Assembly (NCBI GenBank): GCA_963698435.1 | Contig: CAVOQV010000018.1 | Coordinates: forward strand, 62,001-126,000 | Length of the DNA stretch: 64,000 bases | Direction: 5' to 3' | Origin: Sva-07 sp963698435 | GTDB taxonomy: Bacteria > Actinomycetota > Acidimicrobiia > Acidimicrobiales > Ilumatobacteraceae | In this document: positions 26,260 to 33,831 of the stretch, in pieces | Numbering within the stretch: position 1 is the stretch's first letter | Layout of the letters: each line of letters starts with the position of its first letter | Translations under genes and position numbers: made by a program | Notes under the pieces: model-generated | The model's database searches: none | Seen by the model: only the letters and a program-made list of their open reading frames with translations | What the model was told of the DNA's origin: nothing

Positions 26260-28893
26260 GTGACCGAACTCGCCGACTCGCCCGCAGCTCCTGCCGAACC
26301 CGCCGCCGACCGCGTGTCGTTCGTGGTGAACGGTGCGCCGGTCACAGTGCGGCGGTCGCATCCGCACCTGCTCGCCGCGCTGCGCGAGGAACTCGACATC
26401 ACGTCACCGAAGGACGGCTGCTCGCCATCGGGGCAGTGCGGGTGTTGCACCGTGTTCGTCGACGGCAAGGCGATCGTCGCCTGTCAGTGCGACATGGACA
26501 AGGTCGAGGGATCGTCGGTCGTCACGCTCGAAGGCATCGACGAGGTCGAACGCCGAACGTTCGCCGACGCATTCGCTGCGTGCGGCGGTCTGCAGTGCGG
26601 TTTCTGCATCCCCGGCATCGTGATGCGAGCGAAGGCACAGATCGACAAGAAGGGTGCCGACCTCACCCGAGACAAGATGGCCCCACACCTCGGCGCGCAC
26701 CTCTGCCGCTGCACCGGCTATGTCAAGGTGCTCGACGCGATCGAAGCGGTCGCGCAGGGCACGGTGTGTTCGCCGGCACTGTCCGACACCGTCGGCGGCG
26801 GGGGAGCAAAGTACGAGGCAGCACCGCTCACGCTCGGCGACCGGGGGTACGTCGACGACCTCCGTGTTCCGGGCATGCTTCACGCCTCGCTTCACCTGAC
26901 CGATCACGCCCGCGCCGACATCGTGTCGATCGACGCCTCGGCGGCGCTGGCAGCACCCGGGGTCGTGGCGGTGTTCACCGCCGACGACCTGCCGGGAGAG
27001 CTGCGCGTCGGGATCATCTACAAGGACTGGCCGGTGATGATCCCGGTCGGCGGTCGCACGTCGTACGCCGGTGACGTGCTCGCCGTCGTGGTCGCGGACA
27101 CTCGCGACAGCGCGCGAGCGGCCGCCGAGTTGATCGAGGTCACGTACGACGTTCATGCGCCGAACACCGACGCCCGCGCCGCGCTCGCCGAGAACGCCCC
27201 GCTCTCGGTCTGGGGTACCGACTCCAACGTGCTGTCGACGAGCGCATACACCCGTGGCGCCGACTTCGACTCGGCGTTTGCGGCGAGTGCGTTCACCGTG
27301 CACGAGACGTTCCACACCCAGCGCATCGAGCACGCCTTCCTCGAACCCGAGTCGACCCTCGCAGTTCCGTCCGGCGACGGCGGCGCCCGCACGCTGCACG
27401 TCTATTCCGGTGGGCAGGGCGTGTGGGACGACCGCGACGACATCGCCGCGGTCCTCGATGTCGACCCCGCACGAGTGACCGTCGAACTGGTCTCGAACGG
27501 CGGCGCGTTCGGCGGCAAGGAGGACATGAGCAACCAGGCGCAGACCGCGCTCGCGGCATGGAAACTCGGCCGACCGGTGAAGTGCACGCTGTCACGCGAG
27601 GAGAGCTTCAGGATGCACGCGAAGCGGCATCCGATCGAGCTCGAGTACTGGGCCGGCTGCGACGCCGAGGGGAAGGTGACTGCGCTGAAGGTGCGCGGCA
27701 TCGGCGATTCCGGCGCGTACGCCAGCGTCGGCATGAAGGTGCTGGAGCGGGCCGCCGGGCACGCGTGTGGCCCGTACCGCTGGCCGTCGCTCGACATCGA
27801 GACGATCGCAGTGCGCACCAACAACCTGGTGTGCGGTGCGTTCCGTGGGTTCGGTGCCAACCAGGCACAGTTCGCGATGGAGGGCGTGCTCGACCGCCTC
27901 GCCGAGCAGGTCGGCATCTCCGGCTGGGAGATCCGTAAACGCAACGTGATCAAGCCAGGCGAGGAGTGGGGGCCCGGCCAGATCATGGACGACGGCGCCG
28001 GCGGCGCGGAAGCATGCCTCGACCAGATCAAGGAGTCGTACGACGCGGCGATCGCGGCCGGCAAGGCGGTTGGCCTCGGACTCGGTCTGAAGAACTCCGG
28101 GCTCGGCAACGGGTTCCGCGAGGTGTCGAAGGCCGTCATCCGGCTTCTCCCGCCGGTCGGTCCCGCGGCGGGCCGCATCGAGGTACGCCACGGTTGGACC
28201 GAGATGGGCCAGGGGGTCCACACCGTCGCGCTGCAGGTGGCCGCACAAGAGTTGGGCGTCGATCCCGATCGGATCGACGTGATCGTGGACACCACCCGCG
28301 AGCTCGGCTTCGGTCAGACGACCGGGTCGCGCGGCACGTTGATGGTGGCGGGTTCGGTCAGCGACGCCGCCGCCGCCGCGTTGGCGGGTGGCTGTGAGAT
28401 CGACGTCGACTACGAGGGCGAGTACGTCGTCGACTGGACTCAGAAGCTCGGCGATCCGTCGGTGGCGAATCCGACGATCCACGCCGTGTTCAGCTTCGCC
28501 GCTCAGATGGTGATCGCCGATCCCGAGACGGGCGACATCGAGAAGGTCGTCGCCGTCCACGACGTCGGCAAAGCGGTCAACCCGACGCTCGTGGAGGGAC
28601 AGGTCGAGGGCAGCGTGCACATGGGGCTCGGATACGCCCTCACCGAGGAGTTCCCGACAGATCCCGAGACCGGCTTCCCCACCAACATGACGTTGCGGTC
28701 GCTCGGCATCTTGCGGGCCAAGGATGTGCCGGAGATCGAGGTCCAGTTGGTGGAAGTGCCGCAACCCCGTTCGCCGTTCGGCATCAAGGGAGTCGGCGAG
28801 ATCGGATTGGTGCCGACCGCGCCCGCGGTCGCCGCTGCGCTCCACGCCGTCGACGGCGAATGGCGCACCGCGCTCCCGATGCGTCGCCCCTGA
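26260..28893 (+). CDS. Xanthine dehydrogenase/aldehyde oxidase-like molybdenum hydroxylase, fused 2Fe-2S and Mo-binding parts
   Basis: 877 residues from a GTG. Residues 15-170 form the two [2Fe-2S] domains: the plant-ferredoxin-type cluster (CSPSGQCGCC) and the helical cluster (CGGLQCGFC, then LCRCTGY). Residues 180-870 are the molybdopterin subunit: LTLGDRGYVDDLRVPGML, GGAFGGKEDMSNQAQ, RGFGANQAQFAMEGVLDRLA, EMGQGVHTVALQVAAQ, and GVGEIGL with the catalytic Glu. No FAD subunit is fused or adjacent, so electrons probably leave by another partner, as in Mop-type aldehyde oxidoreductases. The substrate is unknown. TTGACA at 26243 is too close to the start to be a normal -35 for it. No Mo-cofactor maturation gene is nearby. 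Confidence 0.88.
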   Translation: MTELADSPAAPAEPAADRVSFVVNGAPVTVRRSHPHLLAALREELDITSPKDGCSPSGQCGCCTVFVDGKAIVACQCDMDKVEGSSVVTLEGIDEVERRTFADAFAACGGLQCGFCIPGIVMRAKAQIDKKGADLTRDKMAPHLGAHLCRCTGYVKVLDAIEAVAQGTVCSPALSDTVGGGGAKYEAAPLTLGDRGYVDDLRVPGMLHASLHLTDHARADIVSIDASAALAAPGVVAVFTADDLPGELRVGIIYKDWPVMIPVGGRTSYAGDVLAVVVADTRDSARAAAELIEVTYDVHAPNTDARAALAENAPLSVWGTDSNVLSTSAYTRGADFDSAFAASAFTVHETFHTQRIEHAFLEPESTLAVPSGDGGARTLHVYSGGQGVWDDRDDIAAVLDVDPARVTVELVSNGGAFGGKEDMSNQAQTALAAWKLGRPVKCTLSREESFRMHAKRHPIELEYWAGCDAEGKVTALKVRGIGDSGAYASVGMKVLERAAGHACGPYRWPSLDIETIAVRTNNLVCGAFRGFGANQAQFAMEGVLDRLAEQVGISGWEIRKRNVIKPGEEWGPGQIMDDGAGGAEACLDQIKESYDAAIAAGKAVGLGLGLKNSGLGNGFREVSKAVIRLLPPVGPAAGRIEVRHGWTEMGQGVHTVALQVAAQELGVDPDRIDVIVDTTRELGFGQTTGSRGTLMVAGSVSDAAAAALAGGCEIDVDYEGEYVVDWTQKLGDPSVANPTIHAVFSFAAQMVIADPETGDIEKVVAVHDVGKAVNPTLVEGQVEGSVHMGLGYALTEEFPTDPETGFPTNMTLRSLGILRAKDVPEIEVQLVEVPQPRSPFGIKGVGEIGLVPTAPAVAAALHAVDGEWRTALPMRRP

Positions 28894-28974
28894 CCTCTCT
28901 CCCGCCGTTCCCCCTCGATCCCCTCATCCCCCATCCCCTCACCCTGGCCCCGCCCTCGGCGCGCTCCCCCATCA

Positions 28975-29026
28975 CGCTTGTGTGCGGAATCGGGTGGGAC
29001 GGGTCACCCAGAACTGCACACAAACG
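28975..29026 (+). repeat. Palindromic intergenic repeat, copy 1 (possible bidirectional terminator)
   Basis: A 52-base nested hairpin. The outer arms are TTGTGTGC (28978-28985) and GCACACAA (29016-29023), with CG/CG pairing further out across one mismatch; the inner arms are GGGTG (28992-28996) and CACCC (29005-29009). It aligns base for base with the 52-base copy at 31175 and closely with 35812. It lies between the converging ends of the molybdenum hydroxylase and soxR genes, so it could terminate both. Confidence 0.75.
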
Positions 29027-29040
29027 TTGACGACGGGGTG

Positions 29041-29511
29041 TCAGGTGGTGGGGGTGTCGCCGAGCAGGTAGCGGGGGCCCGTGCCGTGGACGGCCGCGAT
29101 GTCGTCGGGGTTGTAGAGAGCGCACGTGTCGAGGCTGAGACAGCCGCAGCCGATGCACCCGTCGAGTTTGTCCTTCATCGCTTCGAGCATGGCGATGCGC
29201 TCGTCGAGGATCGGTTGCCACGACGACGCCAGCTCCGCCCACTCCCGACGGTTCGGTGTCCGACCTGACGGCAGCGAGTCGAGCGCAGCCTTGATCTCGC
29301 CGAGGCTGAGCCCGACTCGTTGAGCGACCTTGATGAAGCCGACTCGCCGCATGGCATCGGCGGCGTACCGTCGGTGGCCGGCTTCGGTGCGGTCGCTCGC
29401 GATCAGGCCGTTGGCCTCGTAGAAGCGAAGCGCTGATGTCGCCACTCCCGCTCGGGCGGCGACCTCGCCAACGGAGAAGATTCGGGAAGATCCGTCCTTG
29501 ACTTCAACCAT
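29041..29511 (-). CDS. soxR: SoxR-type redox-sensing MerR-family regulator
   Basis: 156 residues. The MerR DNA-binding part reads FSVGEVAARAGVATSALRFYEANGLIASDR, then RRYAADAMRRVGFIKVAQRVGLSLGEIKAAL. A dimerisation helix leads to the [2Fe-2S] motif CIGCGCLSLDTC (C-x2-C-x-C-x5-C), which is diagnostic of SoxR. In actinobacteria SoxR usually responds to redox-active compounds rather than controlling a full superoxide regulon. It is divergent from a Rieske-protein gene, and both starts sit on the shared operator at 29500-29521, suggesting autoregulation plus control of that gene. Confidence 0.93.
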   Translation of the reverse strand: MVEVKDGSSRIFSVGEVAARAGVATSALRFYEANGLIASDRTEAGHRRYAADAMRRVGFIKVAQRVGLSLGEIKAALDSLPSGRTPNRREWAELASSWQPILDERIAMLEAMKDKLDGCIGCGCLSLDTCALYNPDDIAAVHGTGPRYLLGDTPTT

Positions 29512-29528
29512 TGTTGAAGTCTTACGGT
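29498..29528 (+). promoter_or_regulatory. SoxR/MerR-type operator and stretched promoter of the Rieske gene
   Basis: A perfect inverted repeat with arms GACTTCAAC (29500-29508) and GTTGAAGTC (29513-29521), 4-base spacer. It lies between a -35 TTGACT (29498-29503) and a -10-like TACGGT (29523-29528). The spacing is 19 bases, the length typical of MerR-family promoters that need the regulator to untwist them. The Rieske ATG follows at 29537, so its mRNA may be leaderless. The same repeat overlaps the soxR start codon. Confidence 0.8.
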
Positions 29529-29536
29529 TTGTCCGC

Positions 29537-31162
29537 ATGAACGCACAACTCACGCTCGACGACCTCGCCGTCGGCTCCATGAAGATGATCAAGGTCGACG
29601 GGCACCGGGTGTGCCTCGTCCGCACCGCCGACGGTCTCCACGCCATCGACCATGCCTGTCCCCATGAGGGGTACGGCCTGACGCAGGGTGATCTCGACGG
29701 CGATCTGGTCACCTGCGCATGGCACAACTGGAAGTTCCGGGTCACCGACGGAGCGTGCGTGCAGGGCGAGGAGTCCGTCCAGACGCATGAGGTCACGGTC
29801 GCCGCCGATGGCGCGGTGCAGGTGGCGATCAGACGGCCCGACCCCGTCGAGCGGCGACAGCAGCTGCTCGTCAGCCTGCGCGGTGGCATCGACCGCAACT
29901 ACACGGGCCAGGTCGCCCGGGATGTCGTCCGGCTGCTGCAGGCCGATGCCAATCCTGGTGAGCTGATCTGGGAAGCGATCGCCCACGGCGCGCCCCGGGC
30001 GGAGTTCGGGTGGGGTCACTCGATCGCGTCGGCCACCGATTGTCTTGCGATGATCGACCTGTACGAGGGTGATCAGCGGGCGCTGCCGATCGTCCAGGGG
30101 ATCATGGGCATCGCCGAGTCGGAACGCGGTCGACCCGTCAATCCGCTGCCGGAGCCGGCACCGGCGTCTGCGGCGACGGCCGCCGCGTTCCGGGCGGCGG
30201 TCGAGGCCGAGCAGATCGAGGATGCGCAGGCCCACGTCCTGGCCGCCATCGAACGCGGCGACGGCGCCGACGACCTGCGGCCGTGGTTCACGGCCGTCGT
30301 CAGCGACCATCACCTGTCGTACGGCCATGGCGCCATCTACACACAGAAGGCCTTCGAGCTGCTCGACATGATCGGTTGGGAGCGATCCGCAACCGTGCTG
30401 CCTCATCTGGTGCCGACGCTCGTGTACGGAACCCGCGAGGACCGATTGCCCTACATGCGCCCCTTCATGAAGGCGCTCGATGGCGTCGATCTCCCGGCGC
30501 TCGCCGCGGTTGCGCCGGTGGATGGTTGGATCGACGACGGCACCCTGCTCGATGCGTTGCTCGGCGACCGGCGCACGGCCCCGGCGGACGCGACCGTTGC
30601 GGCGTTGCGCGCCGGCGCTTCGGTCGACGCTGTGCTGGACGTCGTCGTGCGGGCGGTGAGCGAGCGGATGCTGCGCTACGACGTGGCCGGCGAATTCGAG
30701 TTCGCCGATGACTTCGGCTGGCTCGACATCACCCATGGACTCACCTACGCCAACGCCGTGCGGTGGCACCACAGCCAGGCGGTCGAGCGGGGGAGCGGGA
30801 CGTCGCCGGACCTCCTGCGGCTGGCGCTGTTCACGACGTTCCTCGCGCACTGGACGGGCCGGCACGAGTGGCACACGGGCGTCGCCGAGCGCGACGAGGT
30901 CGAGCCGCTCGGTGCCACGCTCGACGTCTACTCCTCAGAACTCCAGCGACAGTCGTTGCTCGACGGGACCACAGCGTTCATCGTTCATGCCCACGCGGTG
31001 AAGACGTCACGGGCGGCAGCGGTCGAATCGGAACGGTCTGGCTCGGTGACGCCGCTCGATGCGGCCGCCCGTTTCCTCGCTGCGCCGAAGCTGGAACGCT
31101 TCGTCGCCGCGACCGTCGCCCGATCGATCGACTTCCTCAACGGCCGAACTCCGCGCGCCTGA
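29537..31162 (+). CDS. Rieske [2Fe-2S] protein with a large helical C-terminal domain
   Basis: 541 residues. Residues 1-105 are a Rieske domain of the NirD/ferredoxin type, with cluster motifs CPHEG and CAWHNW (C-x-H and C-x2-H). The remaining 430 residues are mostly helical with recurrent His-bearing segments: VSDHHLSYGHGAIYTQKAFELL, LDITHGLTYANAVRWHH, TGRHEWHTG and FIVHAHAVK. This pattern reminds me of questin-oxidase-like helical proteins, but the match is tentative. A fused Rieske module would supply electrons to an oxidative active site there. Control by SoxR (operator at 29498) suggests a role in handling redox-active small molecules. Confidence 0.75.
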   Translation: MNAQLTLDDLAVGSMKMIKVDGHRVCLVRTADGLHAIDHACPHEGYGLTQGDLDGDLVTCAWHNWKFRVTDGACVQGEESVQTHEVTVAADGAVQVAIRRPDPVERRQQLLVSLRGGIDRNYTGQVARDVVRLLQADANPGELIWEAIAHGAPRAEFGWGHSIASATDCLAMIDLYEGDQRALPIVQGIMGIAESERGRPVNPLPEPAPASAATAAAFRAAVEAEQIEDAQAHVLAAIERGDGADDLRPWFTAVVSDHHLSYGHGAIYTQKAFELLDMIGWERSATVLPHLVPTLVYGTREDRLPYMRPFMKALDGVDLPALAAVAPVDGWIDDGTLLDALLGDRRTAPADATVAALRAGASVDAVLDVVVRAVSERMLRYDVAGEFEFADDFGWLDITHGLTYANAVRWHHSQAVERGSGTSPDLLRLALFTTFLAHWTGRHEWHTGVAERDEVEPLGATLDVYSSELQRQSLLDGTTAFIVHAHAVKTSRAAAVESERSGSVTPLDAAARFLAAPKLERFVAATVARSIDFLNGRTPRA

Positions 31163-31174
31163 CGTCGTCGTTTT

Positions 31175-31226
31175 CGTCTGCGTGCAGATTCGGGCGGTGC
31201 GGGCCACCCAGAATGCAGCGCAAACG
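31175..31226 (+). repeat. Palindromic intergenic repeat, copy 2
   Basis: 52 bases, aligned without gaps to 28975-29026. The stem pairs CGT/ACG and TGCG/CGCA outside, with TGC/GCA next to a one-base bulge, and GGTG/CACC inside. The block CCACCCAGAA is shared with copy 1 (CACCCAGAA). It lies between the converging ends of the Rieske gene (31162) and the PadR gene (31250), the same kind of place as copy 1. Confidence 0.7.
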
Positions 31227-31249
31227 TGGGTGGTCGGGCTGGCTGGCGT

Positions 31250-31864
31250 TCAGTCGGCGGGGCGGGCGAGGATCTCGTAGAGCTTGCGCTTGGTGTCCTC
31301 GAGCACTGCGGTGGCGGCGTCGCGTTGTTCGGTCGATCCGAACCGCGCCACCTGGCGAACTTGGCCGCCGAGTTCCGACATCAGCCGCCGCAGTTCGCCG
31401 CGACCTCCCGTGCCGGAGTGGCTCCACGGCGCGTCGGCATCTGCGCCCTGTGCTTCGCGGATCTCGGCGAGCATCTGCCGCCCGCGATCGGTGAGGGTGA
31501 ACTGGCGCTTGCCGTCGACCTCGGCCGAGGTGACCGCGCCGTGGAGCTCCATCTTCTCCAGTGCGGGGTACATGGCGCCCGGGCTCGGCCGCCAGCGGCC
31601 TTCGCTCCGGGCTTCGAGTTCGGTGATCAACTCGTAGCCGTGCATCGGCCGCTCGTCGAGCAAGGTCAGGATCGCGACGCGCACCGCGCCGCGGCGTGCA
31701 CGGTGGCGTCCGCCGCCCCGCCCGCCGCGCTCGTGTTCTGCGTGGTGATGATGTTCGTGCATGTGGACTCCTCCTCGTCGGCCGCGGCCGCGGCGTGGGC
31801 GCTGTGCTTCGGTCGGGGTCGACCGGTCGGTGTGATCGGTGGTCGTGGTGTATTCCTCGTTCAT
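31250..31864 (-). CDS. PadR-family regulator with His-rich N-terminal extension
   Basis: 204 residues; GAGGAG lies 4 bases before the ATG. The first 60 residues are charged and disordered-looking with MHEHHHHAEHERGG, a possible metal-binding tail. The PadR winged helix follows: VRVAILTLLDERPMHGYELITELEARSEGRWRPSPGAMYPALEKMELHGAV, then KRQFTLTDRGRQML. The C-terminal helix ends in EILARPAD. PadR proteins repress transporter or stress genes and are released by ligands. The neighbouring divergent gene is an acyl-CoA dehydrogenase; repeated operator-like sites lie between the two. Confidence 0.88.
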   Translation of the reverse strand: MNEEYTTTTDHTDRSTPTEAQRPRRGRGRRGGVHMHEHHHHAEHERGGRGGGRHRARRGAVRVAILTLLDERPMHGYELITELEARSEGRWRPSPGAMYPALEKMELHGAVTSAEVDGKRQFTLTDRGRQMLAEIREAQGADADAPWSHSGTGGRGELRRLMSELGGQVRQVARFGSTEQRDAATAVLEDTKRKLYEILARPAD

Positions 31865-31912
31865 GGGACTCCTCGGGAGTGAATGGATGATCGATCGTTA
31901 CGTGATTCATAA

Positions 31913-31944
31913 CGACATATCGATACATTAGCGACATATCGATA
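31913..31944. promoter_or_regulatory. Direct-repeat operator candidate upstream of padR
   Basis: CGACATATCGATA occurs at 31913-31925 and again at 31932-31944, a 19-base period (about two helical turns). The second copy continues into the palindrome ATCGATATCGAT. The AT-rich islands stand out in this GC-rich DNA. They lie about 50-80 bases upstream of padR and about 70 bases upstream of the acyl-CoA dehydrogenase gene, so PadR binding here could regulate both. Confidence 0.6.
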
Positions 31945-32015
31945 TCGATGCAACCTCGAACCTGGGGAATCTGTTCGGTGCGGAATCGGGTCCTGCGATC
32001 GGCGATGCTGTTCGT

Positions 32016-33343
32016 ATGACGGACACCACCGAACGGCCCGCCTCGACCAGCAGCGACGTCGTCGACGAGGTGCGTGCCTGGCTCGAGGAGAACTGGGATC
32101 CGGACCTGACGGTGGCCGAGTGGTGGGAACGTCTCGGTCTGGCCGGCTGGGCGGCGCCGACACTGCCCGCCGATGCGTACGGGCGCGGCCTCTCACGTGG
32201 TGACGCAGTCCTCGTGCAGAACACGATCGCCGAGTTCGGCGCGCTCGGAGCGCCGGGCGGGCTCGGATTGCTGCTCGCTGCTCCGACCATCGCCACGCAC
32301 GGCACCCGCGAGCAGATCGAGAAGTACGTGCGCGACATCGTCACCGGCCAGCAGGCCTGGTGTCAGCTCTTCAGCGAGCCCGGCGCCGGTTCCGACCTCG
32401 CCGGCTTGCAGGCCAAGGCGCTGCTCGACGGTGAGGAGTACATCGTCAATGGCCAGAAGGTGTGGACCTCCGGCGGTCACTACGCCGACATGGGCATGTT
32501 GATCGCTCGCACGAACTCCGATGTGCCCAAGCACCAGGGCATCACCTACTTCGCGATGGACATGCACCAGGACGGTGTCGACGTTCGCCCGCTGCGTGAG
32601 CTGACCGGCCGAGCGCTGTTCAACGAGGTCTTCATGTCCGACGCCCGCGTGCCGGCCGATGCGGTGATCGGCGGACTCAACAACGGCTGGGCCGTGGCCA
32701 ACACCACGCTCGCTCACGAGCGCGGCGGGCCTGGGATCCGGCGGTGGCAGCAGTTCGGCCAGCGCAGCGATCCCCGGCACCGTCGGCGGGCAGCTGAACA
32801 CCCGGGCGGGCGATTACGTGCGCGACCCCGAAGAAGCCGTCGGCCGCCGGTGGCGGAGCAGCGTTCCGCGACACGTCGAAGATGATGATCAACCTGGCGC
32901 AGGGAGCCGGTCTCGCGAACGACCCGACGATCCGCCAGGACCTCGTGCGCCTGTACACGATGAGCCAACTCGGCCGGATCAACAACCTCCGCGTCAAGGC
33001 CGCCAAGGCCAGGGGTGAGGAGATCGCCGGCATGGGCAACATCGCCAAGCTCTCGATGAGCGACATGGTTCGGCTCCAGCGCGACCTCGGGCTCCGCATC
33101 GTCGGCCCGCAGGGCATGCTCCACGCCTACGACTCCGAGCATCGCGCCGCGCTCGACGCGGCGACCGGGAATCCGTTCCTCGGCTTCGTCACCGAGATGG
33201 CACTGTTCGCACAGGCTCCGCCGATCTATGGCGGCACCGATCAGGTGCAGAAGAACATCATCGGCGAGCGCGTGCTCGGCCTCCCGAAGGAGCCGAACCA
33301 GGACAAGGTCGTGCCCTTCTCCGAACTCCCCAAGAACGCCTGA
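32016..33343 (+). pseudogene. Acyl-CoA dehydrogenase, interrupted by two single-base frameshifts
   Basis: A coherent acyl-CoA dehydrogenase when read through two shifts: one near 32727-32730 (extra G in a G run) and one near 32825-32828 (extra C in CCCC). The first segment contains GLGLLLAAPTIATHGT and the flavin/substrate motif QLFSEPGAGSDLAG. The middle segment reads GLGSGGGSSSASAAIPGTVG, and the last FRDTSKMMINLAQGAG and the C-terminal signature IYGGTDQVQKNIIGERVLGL. Without the shifts the enzyme would be about 440 residues, slightly longer than classic members, with an inserted Gly/Ser-rich loop. FAD-dependent acyl-CoA oxidation is the family role; the chain-length specificity is unknown. 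Real decay or sequence error cannot be told apart here. Confidence 0.85.
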
Positions 33344-33344
33344 T

Positions 33345-33767
33345 TCAGCGGTTGAGCATGCCGTAGGCGTGGGTGGGACGCAGTTCGAGGATGAGGCGGC
33401 GGTCGTCGACCATCGCCTGGCGGTACTCGTTCCAGTTGTCGTGTTCGCCGGCAACTGCTCGGTAGTACTCGACGAGCGCGTCGACGGTCTCGTCGTCCGG
33501 GGCCTCGGCGACGGGAAGCATCGTCACGTCGGCCTCGATCACCGCGTAGGCCCAGAAGTCGTCGCGGTTGACGTGCAGCGAGGCTCGAGGGTCGCGGCGG
33601 AGATTGGCGGTCTTCGCTCGGCCGTCGGTGACCGAGATCCGGATCACGTCGTCGTCACCGACGGCGAATGCGATGTTGGACGACTGCGGCCGACCGTCGG
33701 ACTTCAACGCGATCAGGATGCCGTTGTGCTTGTCGCGGATGAAGTCGAGTGCGTCGGAGATCTGCAT
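33345..33767 (-). CDS. PPOX-class (pyridoxamine oxidase-like) F420-dependent oxidoreductase family protein
   Basis: 140 residues, normal for the family. The split-barrel flavin fold is seen in ILIALKSDGRPQSSNIAFAVGDDDVIRISVTDGRAKTANLRRDPRASLHV, the pattern of actinobacterial PPOX proteins that bind F420 (or FMN) and reduce small substrates. The C-terminus LILELRPTHAYGM matches the same group. It is convergent with the acyl-CoA dehydrogenase gene, with one base between the stops. An F420 cofactor fits the LLM-class gene elsewhere in the window. Confidence 0.85.
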   Translation of the reverse strand: MQISDALDFIRDKHNGILIALKSDGRPQSSNIAFAVGDDDVIRISVTDGRAKTANLRRDPRASLHVNRDDFWAYAVIEADVTMLPVAEAPDDETVDALVEYYRAVAGEHDNWNEYRQAMVDDRRLILELRPTHAYGMLNR

Positions 33768-33831
33768 GCCGTTCGCAACGCTCGTGGAGTGTCCGCTGTT
33801 CCCGGCCAGGCTGCGGTGGTCGGCGGGGCGA

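Noticed and set aside
26243..26260. TTGACA as the -35 of the molybdenum hydroxylase gene
   Set aside because: A -10 at normal spacing would fall inside the coding sequence after the chosen start.
9347..33343. Programmed ribosomal frameshifting in the STAND and acyl-CoA dehydrogenase genes
   Set aside because: No slippery heptamer with a downstream pseudoknot was seen, and several shifts per gene in plain G/C runs fit sequence errors or decay better.
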